From: Pseudomonadota bacterium
Lineage (GTDB): Bacteria > Pseudomonadota > Alphaproteobacteria > Rhizobiales > Devosiaceae
Reading direction: 5' to 3'
Length of the DNA stretch: 19,048 nt
Assembly (NCBI GenBank): GCA_023431205.1
Contig: JAEYXQ010000181.1
Span: 1-19,048 of the forward strand
Part shown: positions 1 through 6,076 of the stretch, piece by piece
Layout: every line of letters starts with the position of its first letter
Position numbering within the stretch: the stretch's first letter is position 1
Program-made: the position numbers and the translations under genes
The notes under the pieces: generated by a model
Told to the model about the DNA's origin: nothing
The model's input: the letters and a program-made list of their open reading frames with translations, nothing else
Database searches by the model: none

Positions 1-464
1 GCAATGGCGTCATCAACCAGGTGCTGGGCCTGTTCGGCATCGAGCCGCTGGTGATGATGCAGACCGACTTCGCCGTCTATGTCGGCATCGTCTACACCTA
101 CCTCCCGTTCATGATCCTGCCGCTCTACACTACGCTGGTGAAGCTCGACGTATCGCTGTTCGAGGCTGCCGCCGACCTCGGGGCGCGGCCGCTGCGCACC
201 TTCCTGTCGGTCACGCTGCCACTGTCGATCCCCGGCATCGTCGCCGGCTCCATGCTGGTGTTCATCCCCTCCATCGGCGAGTTCGTCATTCCCTCGCTGC
301 TCGGTGGCCCCGAAACGCTGATGATCGGCCGCGTCCTCTGGGACGAGTTCTTCACCGCCGCCAACTGGCCGCGCGCGGCAGCCGTGGCCGTCGCCATGCT
401 GGTGGTCGTGGTGGTGCCGATCATGCTGTTGCAGAAGGCGCAGGGCGCCGTGGTGGAGAAGTAG
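1..464 (+). CDS. potH: Putrescine/polyamine ABC transporter permease PotH (3' part)
   Basis: Inner-membrane permease subunit of a polyamine ABC importer; it would pair with PotI, a periplasmic binding protein and an ATPase. The gene enters from the left edge, with the first whole codon at position 3, so only the last ~153 residues are visible. They carry the permease EAA loop (EAAADLGARP...TLPLSIPGIVAG), which contacts the ATPase, and the closely PotH-like stretch VFIPSIGEFVIPSLLGGPETLMIGRVLWDEFF, followed by a last hydrophobic segment. The TAG stop at 462-464 lies one base before the potI ATG, so the two are translationally coupled. The rest of the operon (potF and potG equivalents) should lie to the left. 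The match to PotH is strong; the exact polyamine transported cannot be read from the sequence. Confidence 0.93.
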   Translation, partial: NGVINQVLGLFGIEPLVMMQTDFAVYVGIVYTYLPFMILPLYTTLVKLDVSLFEAAADLGARPLRTFLSVTLPLSIPGIVAGSMLVFIPSIGEFVIPSLLGGPETLMIGRVLWDEFFTAANWPRAAAVAVAMLVVVVVPIMLLQKAQGAVVEK

Positions 465-465
465 C

Positions 466-1275
466 ATGCGGCGAGGCTGGTTTCTTCCGATCGCAGCGGC
501 GCTGGGCTTCTCCTTCCTTTATGCGCCCATCGTCTCGCTGGTGATCTTCTCGTTCAACGAGTCGCGGCTGGTCACGGTCTGGTCCGGCTTTTCCACCAAG
601 TGGTATGGCGAGCTGTTCCGCGATCCGCAGATGCTGGGCGCTGCCTGGCTGAGCCTGCAGATCGCCGCGCTCAGCGCCACCATCGCGCTGGTTCTCGGCA
701 CGCTCGCCGCCGTCGCCCTGGTGCGCTTCCGGCGCTTCCGCGGCCGCACCGCCTTTGCCGGCACCGTGTCGGCGCCGCTGGTCATGCCCGACGTGATCAC
801 CGGTCTGGCGCTGCTGTTGCTGTTCGTTGCCATGGAAGGGCTGATCGGCTGGCCGCGCGGACGCGGCATGCTGACCATCGTCATCGCCCATGCCACCTTC
901 TGCACCGCCTATGTCTGCGTCGTGGTGCAGTCGCGCCTGAGCGACTTCGACCGCAGCCTCGAGGAAGCGGCCATGGATCTCGGTGCCTCCCCGGTCCGGA
1001 CCTTCTTCGACGTCACCCTGCCGATCATCGCCCCGGCGCTGGTGTCGGGGTGGCTCCTCGGCTTCACCCTGTCGCTCGACGACCTCGTGATCGCGAGCTT
1101 CGTCTCCGGGCCGGGCTCGTCCACCCTGCCCATGGTGATCTTCTCCAAGGTCCGCCTCGGTGTGTCGCCCGACGTCAATGCGCTTGCCACCATCATCATC
1201 GGCATCGTCGCTCTGGGCGTCCTTACTGCTACCATTCTCCAATTGCGCGCGCGCCCGAAAAAGGCGCGGGCCTAG
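466..1275 (+). CDS. potI: Putrescine/polyamine ABC transporter permease PotI
   Basis: Second inner-membrane permease of the polyamine importer, 269 aa, normal length for PotI. An N-terminal membrane segment (about residues 8-30, ending in YAPIVSLVIFSFN) is followed by LVTVWSGFSTKWYGELF, close to the PotI signature. Further family blocks are PLVMPDVITGLALLLLFVAMEG, the EAA loop EEAAMDLGASPVRTFFDVTLP, and the strongly conserved SLDDLVIASFVSGPGSSTLPM before the last membrane span. The ATG at 466 starts one base after the potH stop, consistent with a coupled operon. The small membrane protein at 1297 follows after only 21 nt and is probably co-transcribed. The identification rests on motif order along the whole length; substrate preference within polyamines is inferred. 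Confidence 0.94.
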   Translation: MRRGWFLPIAAALGFSFLYAPIVSLVIFSFNESRLVTVWSGFSTKWYGELFRDPQMLGAAWLSLQIAALSATIALVLGTLAAVALVRFRRFRGRTAFAGTVSAPLVMPDVITGLALLLLFVAMEGLIGWPRGRGMLTIVIAHATFCTAYVCVVVQSRLSDFDRSLEEAAMDLGASPVRTFFDVTLPIIAPALVSGWLLGFTLSLDDLVIASFVSGPGSSTLPMVIFSKVRLGVSPDVNALATIIIGIVALGVLTATILQLRARPKKARA

Positions 1276-1296
1276 CACCGCAACAGGGAACAGCCG

Positions 1297-1680
1297 ATGA
1301 ACGTCTCGGAGTACATTCGAGAGCACCGCCTTGTCGCCAAATATGCCGGCGCCCTGGTTGTCGCGATCCTGGCGGGGGTGGGCAGCTGGGTCCAGGGCGA
1401 CCCGCCGAGCGTTGCCACCCTCAAGGGCATGCTCAGCATCGTCTTCGTGATCGCCTGGCTTGGTCTTGGGGGGCTGTTCAACGCCGAGGGCTCCCAGGTT
1501 CCATTCAGCCCGAGCCGCATGGAGCGGACCCTGCTCGAAGGCATCCTGCTGGCCCTCGCAATCGGCGTCGTCTCCTGGACACCGGACGACCATCCGGCCG
1601 TGCTGGTCATTGCTGCGGTGACAGCTTCCGTTGTCTACTTCGCAGTTCGCATGCTGCTCGACCGCTTCCGGCGCCGCTGA
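1297..1680 (+). CDS. Small four-helix membrane protein of unknown function
   Basis: A 127-aa protein I cannot assign to a family. It has a short charged N-terminus (MNVSEYIREHR) and about four hydrophobic segments near residues 16-34, 44-63, 80-97 and 102-122. It ends in a basic tail (DRFRRR), which suggests a cytoplasmic C-terminus. The ATG at 1297 is preceded by AGGGAA about 8 nt upstream, and it begins 21 nt after the potI stop, so it probably sits at the end of the polyamine transport operon. GC-rich third positions fit real coding. An accessory role in transport is only a guess from position; it could equally be an unrelated membrane protein. Confidence 0.7.
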   Translation: MNVSEYIREHRLVAKYAGALVVAILAGVGSWVQGDPPSVATLKGMLSIVFVIAWLGLGGLFNAEGSQVPFSPSRMERTLLEGILLALAIGVVSWTPDDHPAVLVIAAVTASVVYFAVRMLLDRFRRR

Positions 1681-1684
1681 GCGG

Positions 1685-1778
1685 TCAGCCACCGGTCATT
1701 GGCCGTTCATCTTCGTTCATGTTGCTGTCAGATACGTGACTGGACAAGCCCGGAAAACCTGTCATTCTGCGTTCATGT
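1685..1778 (+). promoter_or_regulatory. Periodic TCA-centred repeat array (response-regulator-type operator candidate)
   Basis: TCA triplets recur at 1685, 1696, 1707, 1717 and 1728, i.e. every 10-11 bp, in 7-mers such as CGGTCAT, CGTTCAT, CGTTCAT and CTGTCAG. A second pair, CTGTCAT-N4-CGTTCAT, lies at 1760-1777. Tandem 7-mers with 3-4 bp spacers on one helical face are the usual architecture of PhoB/OmpR-family operators, and the second pair resembles a Pho box. The array sits just upstream of the 23-codon ORF. The regulator's identity is unknown. Confidence 0.45.
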
Positions 1779-1788
1779 TCAACATGCT

Positions 1789-1805
1789 GAAAGGAGGTGA
1801 TCCAG
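1789..1805 (+). promoter_or_regulatory. Near-maximal Shine-Dalgarno sequence
   Basis: GAAAGGAGGTGATCCAG is complementary over about 17 nt to the conserved 3' tail of alphaproteobacterial 16S rRNA (…CUGGAUCACCUCCUUUC). It ends at the G of a GTG start, giving an ideal 7-nt gap between GGAGG and the start codon. Ordinary genes in this window have only 4-7 matching bases. Confidence 0.7.
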
Positions 1806-1876
1806 TGTCTTATGAGATTTTGGTGCTCGAGGAAGGTCTGGGTTTTCGTGTGATGGCAGGGAGTGATCTCGCCTAG
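1805..1876 (+). CDS. Putative 23-aa small protein behind an extreme ribosome binding site
   Basis: A GTG-started ORF encodes MSYEILVLEEGLGFRVMAGSDLA and stops at TAG 1874-1876. The main evidence for translation is the 17-nt anti-16S complementarity directly upstream with optimal spacing, and the operator-like repeats before that. The peptide is acidic to neutral, has no membrane segment or signal peptide, and I do not recognise it. Its codons (TCT, TAT, ATT, TTG, GGT, TTT, CGT) are much less GC-rich at third positions than its neighbours'. A palindromic repeat begins two bases after the stop, and an intrinsic terminator follows about 100 nt later. It could be a small regulatory or stress peptide, a leader peptide, or the 5' remnant of a longer gene cut by the repeat. 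Confidence 0.45.
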   Translation: MSYEILVLEEGLGFRVMAGSDLA

Positions 1877-1877
1877 A

Positions 1878-1922
1878 GCGTTCTCAGGAAAAGTGGGCAC
1901 CACTTTTCCGGTTCGAGAACGC
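1878..1922. repeat. Palindromic intergenic repeat (Hyphomicrobiales REP-like)
   Basis: Outer arms GCGTTCTC (1878-1885) and GAGAACGC (1915-1922) enclose a 10-bp inner stem, GGAAAAGTGG (1887-1896) with CCACTTTTCC (1900-1909), around the 3-nt loop GCA. The layout and wording (GCGTTnTC…AAGTGG…GGTTCGnnAACGC) resemble the abundant dispersed palindromes of Rhizobium-group intergenic regions. A genome-wide copy count would confirm it. Confidence 0.65.
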
Positions 1923-1975
1923 GGCTAAGGACCACACGAACCACCTCCCGGCTCCTCGATGCCGATAAACTCAGG

Positions 1976-2003
1976 AAGGGCCGCCCGCGAGGGCGGCCCT
2001 TTT
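1976..2003 (+). terminator. Intrinsic terminator upstream of purU
   Basis: An 11-bp perfect GC-rich stem, AAGGGCCGCCC (1976-1986) with GGGCGGCCCTT (1991-2001), has a GCGA tetraloop, and the descending arm ends in TTTT. It would end transcripts coming from the small-ORF locus or from the potHI operon and insulate purU. Confidence 0.75.
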
Positions 2004-2070
2004 CCTTTGCCGCTTGACCTTGCCGCGGGGCGCCGGTACCTCGGACCCGGTAATCCATTGAGTTTTCAGC

Positions 2071-2925
2071 ATGTCGGCGGCCAATTTCGTCCTCACCCTG
2101 TCCTGCGAAGACCGTCCCGGCATCGTTGCCGCGGTCACCACCGAACTCGCGGCGCTCAACGCCAACATCGCCGAGTCCAACCAGTTCTGGGATCGCGAAA
2201 CCGGCCGCTTCTTCATGCGCCTCGCCTTCACCGCGCCCGAGGGCGTCGGCCGGGACGGGCTCGAGCGCGCCCTCAAGTCGCCCATCGAGCGCTTCGGCAT
2301 GAAGACCAGCCTCGTCGACGAGGGGCGAAAGAAGCGCATCGTCATCATGGTCTCCAAGTTCGACCATACGCTGCTGCACCTGCTCTACCAGATCCGCGTC
2401 GGCTGGCTCGACGCCGAGGTGGCCGCGATCATTTCCAACCACGACGACGCCCGCAAGATCGCCGAAGATGCCGGCATTCCCTACCATCTGCTGCCGGTCA
2501 CCAGGGACACCAAGGCAGAGCAGGAAGAGCAGGTGCTTGCCATCGTCAAGCAGACCGGGGCGGAGCTGGTGGTGCTGGCCCGCTACATGCAGGTGCTGTC
2601 CGACACGCTCGCGACCCGCCTGTTCGGGCAGGCGATCAACATCCACCACTCGTTCCTGCCGAGCTTCAAGGGCGCAAAGCCCTACCATCAGGCGCATGAG
2701 CGGGGCGTGAAGATCTTCGGCGCCACCGCCCACTACGTCACGCCCGACCTCGACGAAGGCCCGATCATCGAGCAGGAAACCGCCCGCGTCACCCACGCCA
2801 TGCGCCCGGACGACCTGATCGCTGCCGGCCGCGACATCGAAAGCCGTGTGCTGGCCCGCGCCGTCAAGCTTCACCTCGAAAGCCGGGTGATGCTCAACGG
2901 TCGAAAGACGGTGGTGTTCGGCTAG
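2071..2925 (+). CDS. purU: Formyltetrahydrofolate deformylase
   Basis: Cytosolic enzyme that hydrolyses 10-formyl-THF to THF and formate, balancing one-carbon pools and supplying formate for purine synthesis. At 284 aa it has normal PurU length. An N-terminal ACT domain (about residues 5-85, with LSCEDRPGIVAAVTTELA) is followed by a formyltransferase-fold domain. The formyltransferase catalytic triad is visible as Asn190 and His192 in the INIHHSFLPSFKGAKPYHQA block and Asp228 in DLDEGPIIEQ. The ATG at 2071 has only a weak upstream ribosome binding site, but it starts exactly where family members start. A terminator precedes the gene, so it has its own promoter. Its TAG stop shares a CTAG palindrome with the stop of the convergent YCII gene. 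Confidence 0.96.
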   Translation: MSAANFVLTLSCEDRPGIVAAVTTELAALNANIAESNQFWDRETGRFFMRLAFTAPEGVGRDGLERALKSPIERFGMKTSLVDEGRKKRIVIMVSKFDHTLLHLLYQIRVGWLDAEVAAIISNHDDARKIAEDAGIPYHLLPVTRDTKAEQEEQVLAIVKQTGAELVVLARYMQVLSDTLATRLFGQAINIHHSFLPSFKGAKPYHQAHERGVKIFGATAHYVTPDLDEGPIIEQETARVTHAMRPDDLIAAGRDIESRVLARAVKLHLESRVMLNGRKTVVFG

Positions 2926-3317
2926 GCCGCCGCTTCGGCGTCGGCCTTCTCGCGCAGCGCGCTCGGGCTGTAGAACCGGACCGGACGGATCTCGTAGGAG
3001 CCACTGCCGGGGTTCGCCTCGGTCAGTTCCTTGACGAAGGCGACGGCTTCGTCGAGCGTGTCGCAGTCCACCACATAAAAGCCCAGGAACTGCTCCTTGG
3101 TCTCGGCGAACGGGCCGTCCATCAGGAAGGGCGTTGCGCCCTTGCGCACGGTCACGGCCTTGTCGGTGTTGTTCAGCCGGGCGACAGGACCCAGCTTGCC
3201 CTTGGCCGCCATGCGGCCATTGACTTCGGCGAGGCGGGCCATGCAGGCATCGTCCTCTTCCTGCGTCCAGGTCGCGACAGCGTTCTCGTCGTTGTAGCAC
3301 AGTACCGCGTACAGCAT
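2922..3317 (-). CDS. YCII-domain (DGPF) protein
   Basis: A 131-aa ferredoxin-fold protein of the YCII-related/DGPF group. The DGPF motif is clear in FLMDGPFAETKEQFLGFYVVD (about residues 64-84), and the N-terminus (MLYAVLCYNDE) and the DEAVAFVKELTEANPGSGSYEIRPV block are typical of proteins found beside ECF sigma factors or in general metabolism. The biochemical function of this group is poorly known. The ATG at 3317 has a GGGAG-type site just upstream. It lies 63 nt downstream of the RhtA-like gene on the same strand and may be co-transcribed. Its stop overlaps that of purU tail to tail. No sigma factor partner is present in this window. Confidence 0.88.
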   Translation of the reverse strand: MLYAVLCYNDENAVATWTQEEDDACMARLAEVNGRMAAKGKLGPVARLNNTDKAVTVRKGATPFLMDGPFAETKEQFLGFYVVDCDTLDEAVAFVKELTEANPGSGSYEIRPVRFYSPSALREKADAEAAA

Positions 3318-3380
3318 CGGCAGACTCCCTCTCTCCGCGGCGGACTATGCCTCAAAATTGTGGCGATGCCACCCCGGCAA

Positions 3381-4244
3381 CTACGTAACCGGAGGAGCCA
3401 GCCGGCGGATGGTCGCGGTGGCCCCGAGCGAGGCGGCGACGATGGCTGCAATTCCCGCCAGCTGCGGCAGCTCCAGCCGCTCATGCAGGATGATCAGCCC
3501 CGAAATCGCCGCCAGCGCCGGCTGCGCGCTCATAAGGATGCCGAACAGCCGGGCCGGAATGTGCGGCAGGGCAACCATGTCGAGCGCGTAGGGAATGGCG
3601 CTGGAGAGCAGGGCCACGGCCAGCGCCAGCGGCAGGATCGATGGCTCGATCAGCGCCATGCCGACCCCGGCAATGCCGAAGGGCAGGGCGATCACCGCGG
3701 CCGTTGCGACGCCGAGCGCCGCGGTATGTGGACCGCCGCCCGTGCCGGCCCGTTGCCCGAACACGATGTAGCCCGCCCAGCACACGCCCGCCCCGAGCGC
3801 CAGCAGCACGCCGCCCAGGGGGATGTCGCCCGAAAAGTGCCCGAGCGGTAGCAGCAAGGTCAGTCCACCCACGGCCATGAGCACCCAGAAGAAGTCGAGC
3901 GGCCGGCGCGAGCCCGCCAGGGCGACCGCCAGCGGCCCGGTGAACTCGAGCGCCACCGCCACCCCGAGGGGAATGCTGGTGAGTGCCGCGTAGAACAAGA
4001 GGTTCATCGCCCCCATGGCGCCGCCATACAGCAGCACGGCGCGCCACTGCCGCCCGTCCAGCCGGTGCCGCCAGGGACGGAATACCGCGACCAGCACCAG
4101 TGCTGCCAGCGTCAGCCGCAGCGCGGTTGCGCCCTGCGCGCCCACCATGGGGAACAGCATCTTGGCAAAGGAAGCCCCGGCCTGGGTGGCGATCATGCCG
4201 AGCACCACCAGCAACACGGGCAGGAGAATGGATTTCTGAGGCAA
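3381..4244 (-). CDS. EamA-family exporter, RhtA-like (threonine/homoserine efflux)
   Basis: An inner-membrane drug/metabolite transporter of ten predicted spans formed by two EamA repeats. The C-terminal block ALDMVALPHIPARLFGILMSAQPALAAISGLIILHERL closely matches the region of RhtA that distinguishes this clade from other EamA proteins, so amino-acid (threonine/homoserine) export is the best guess. The frame is open upstream to a TTG at 4298, but the residues added there are basic and unlike the family. I prefer the TTG at 4244 (MPQKSILLPVLLVV), which matches usual RhtA N-termini and gives 287 aa; its ribosome binding site is poor, so the start is uncertain. The gene is divergent from the aldo/keto reductase across 97 bp, which must hold both promoters. 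Confidence 0.85.
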   Translation of the reverse strand: MPQKSILLPVLLVVLGMIATQAGASFAKMLFPMVGAQGATALRLTLAALVLVAVFRPWRHRLDGRQWRAVLLYGGAMGAMNLLFYAALTSIPLGVAVALEFTGPLAVALAGSRRPLDFFWVLMAVGGLTLLLPLGHFSGDIPLGGVLLALGAGVCWAGYIVFGQRAGTGGGPHTAALGVATAAVIALPFGIAGVGMALIEPSILPLALAVALLSSAIPYALDMVALPHIPARLFGILMSAQPALAAISGLIILHERLELPQLAGIAAIVAASLGATATIRRLAPPVT

Positions 4245-4341
4245 GGGAGGAGCTTTCGCGAACCGCTTCTGCCTAGTGCGGATTGACCGCGCTCTCAATG
4301 GGCTTTAGCCGTTGCTGAGGCGGAACAAAGGAGGAATGTCG

Positions 4342-5403
4342 ATGGAGTACCGTTATCTGGGCCGCTCCGGCCTGAAGGTGTCGGCCATGGCCATGGGGAC
4401 CATGACCTTCGGCGGTTCCGAACGGATCGGCGCGACGGACCATGACGACGCCACCCGGCAGGTGGACCTCTGCCTCGACCACGGCATCACCCTGTTCGAC
4501 ACGGCCAATGTCTACAATGCCGGCGTCTCCGAGGAGATGCTGGGCGCCGCACTCAGCGAGAATGGGCGCCGGCAGCGCGCGCTGGTTGCCACCAAGGTCC
4601 GCTTCAAGATGGGCGAGGGACCCAACGAGGTGGGGCTCTCGCGCCACCACATCATCGCTCAGTCCGAAGCCAGCCTCAGGCGGCTCAAGACCGACGTCAT
4701 CGACCTGTATCAGGTCCATGAATGGGACGGCATGACGCCGATCGAGGAAACCATGGCCGCGCTCGATACGCTCGTCGAGCAGGGCAAGGTCCGCTACATC
4801 GGCTGTTCCAACTATTCCGGCTGGCACATCATGAAGGCGCTGGCGGCCGCCGACAGGCGCGGCGGGCACCGCTTCATCAGCCAGCAGATCCACTACACGC
4901 TTCACTCCCGCGAGGCCGAGTACGAGCTGGTGCCGATCTCGCAGGACCAGGGGCTCGGCATTCTCGTCTGGTCGCCCATCGCCGGTGGCCTGCTCTCGGG
5001 CAAGTACCGGCGCGACGGCGGCCCGAAGTCCGGCCGTCATGTCGGCGGCTTCCGCGAGCCGCCGGTCTATGACTGGGACAAGCTCTACGACATCATCGAC
5101 GCCCTTGTTGAAGTCGCCGATGGGCGCGGCGTCTCCGGGGCGCAGGTTGCGCTCGCCTGGCTGCTCGGGCGACCGGGCGTCACCTCCGTGATCATCGGCG
5201 GGCGCAACCAGGAGCAGTTCGAGGACAACCTCAAGGCCGCGAGCCTGCAACTGACCGCCGAGGAGCGCCAGAAGCTCGATGCCGTCAGCCAGCCGCCGCT
5301 GCTCTATCCCTACTGGCACCAGAGCTTCACCGCACAGGACCGGCTCGGTCCGATCGACCTTGGCCTGATCGGCCCCTATGCCGAGGAGTTCAAGCGTGAC
5401 TGA
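4342..5403 (+). CDS. Aldo/keto reductase
   Basis: A cytosolic NADPH-dependent carbonyl reductase with a (β/α)8 barrel, 353 aa. The N-terminus MEYRYLGRSGLKVSAMAMGTMTFGG is typical. The catalytic tetrad is visible: Asp53 and Tyr58 in LFDTANVYNAGVSEE, Lys85 in VATKVRF, and His126 in DLYQVHEWD. The coenzyme-phosphate region appears late in TSVIIGGRNQEQFEDNL. The ATG at 4342 is chosen because GGAGGA ends 6 nt upstream; an in-frame ATG at 4336 abuts that site too closely. The last 8 bases overlap the next gene, an FAH-family hydrolase, so the two are probably coupled. The substrate is not readable; the partner suggests catabolism of a keto- or sugar-derived acid. Confidence 0.92.
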   Translation: MEYRYLGRSGLKVSAMAMGTMTFGGSERIGATDHDDATRQVDLCLDHGITLFDTANVYNAGVSEEMLGAALSENGRRQRALVATKVRFKMGEGPNEVGLSRHHIIAQSEASLRRLKTDVIDLYQVHEWDGMTPIEETMAALDTLVEQGKVRYIGCSNYSGWHIMKALAAADRRGGHRFISQQIHYTLHSREAEYELVPISQDQGLGILVWSPIAGGLLSGKYRRDGGPKSGRHVGGFREPPVYDWDKLYDIIDALVEVADGRGVSGAQVALAWLLGRPGVTSVIIGGRNQEQFEDNLKAASLQLTAEERQKLDAVSQPPLLYPYWHQSFTAQDRLGPIDLGLIGPYAEEFKRD

Positions 5404-6076
5404 GCCGCTGTTCCTCCGTCCGCCCGTTACGCTGCCGGTGGCCGACGGTTCGCTGTTGGCCCTGCGTCGCGTCTGGTGCGTCGGGCGCAACTATGCCGAG
5501 CACGTCCGCGAAATGGGCAATGATCTGCGCGAACCACCGTTTTTCTTCGCCAAACCCGCGGATGCGGTCGTCGGCGGTAACGAAATGCTGCCTTTTCCTC
5601 CCCAAACGTCCGACTTTCACCACGAGATCGAACTCGTCGTCGCCATCGGCCGCGACGGGGTCGACATCACGGTCGAGGGCGCGCTCGAGCACGTTTTCGG
5701 CTACGCCGCCGGCCTCGACATGACCCGCCGCGATCTCCAGGCCGCCGCCAAAAAGGCCGGAAAACCGTGGGATATGGCCAAGGGCTTCGATCACTCAGCC
5801 CCCATCGGCCTGATCGCCCCATCCCGGGACATCGGTCATCCGGGCAGCGGCGCCATCACGCTCAAGGTCAACGGCAACGACCGTCAGCGCGGCGACCTCG
5901 CCGACCAGATCTGGAGCGTTCCAGAAATCATCAGCAATCTCAGCAGCTTGGTTGAACTCAAGGCCGGCGACCTGATCATGACCGGCACGCCGGCCGGCGT
6001 CGGTCCGGTGCAGAAAGGCGACGTGCTCGAAGGCGAAATCGCCGGCGTCGGCGCCGTGCGGACCGCCATCCGCTGA
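5396..6076 (+). CDS. Fumarylacetoacetate hydrolase-family protein (fumarylpyruvate hydrolase-like)
   Basis: A 226-aa cytosolic hydrolase or decarboxylase of the FAH superfamily acting on the C-C bond of a β-diketo or acylpyruvate acid. Motifs in order are VGRNYAEHVREMG (29-41), PFFFAKPADAV (48-58), and the metal ligands Glu77, Glu79 (HHEIELVVAIG) and Asp108 (GYAAGLDMTRRDLQ). The family-typical AKKAGKPWDMAKGFDHSAPIG and IMTGTPAGVGPV follow. The WDMAKGFD variant is the one seen in fumarylpyruvate hydrolase-like members. The GTG at 5396 is preferred over the upstream ATG at 5378, because GAGGAG lies 7 nt before it and the result matches family length. It overlaps the reductase by 8 nt and the helicase by 1 nt (TGATG). 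Confidence 0.9.
   Translation: MTEPLFLRPPVTLPVADGSLLALRRVWCVGRNYAEHVREMGNDLREPPFFFAKPADAVVGGNEMLPFPPQTSDFHHEIELVVAIGRDGVDITVEGALEHVFGYAAGLDMTRRDLQAAAKKAGKPWDMAKGFDHSAPIGLIAPSRDIGHPGSGAITLKVNGNDRQRGDLADQIWSVPEIISNLSSLVELKAGDLIMTGTPAGVGPVQKGDVLEGEIAGVGAVRTAIR

Noticed and set aside
421..1692. Long minus-strand open frame opposite potI and the small membrane protein (423 codons)
   Set aside because: Its product is a His/Asp/Gln/Arg-rich string without motifs; it is the GC-rich shadow of clearly identified plus-strand genes.
1873..3300. Minus-strand open frame of 475 codons across purU
   Set aside because: It overlaps purU and the YCII gene in other frames and has shadow-type composition; the catalytic motifs are in the other frames.
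4273..5490. Minus-strand open frame of 405 codons opposite the aldo/keto reductase
   Set aside because: The plus frame has a full catalytic tetrad and a good ribosome binding site; the minus frame has no recognisable domain.
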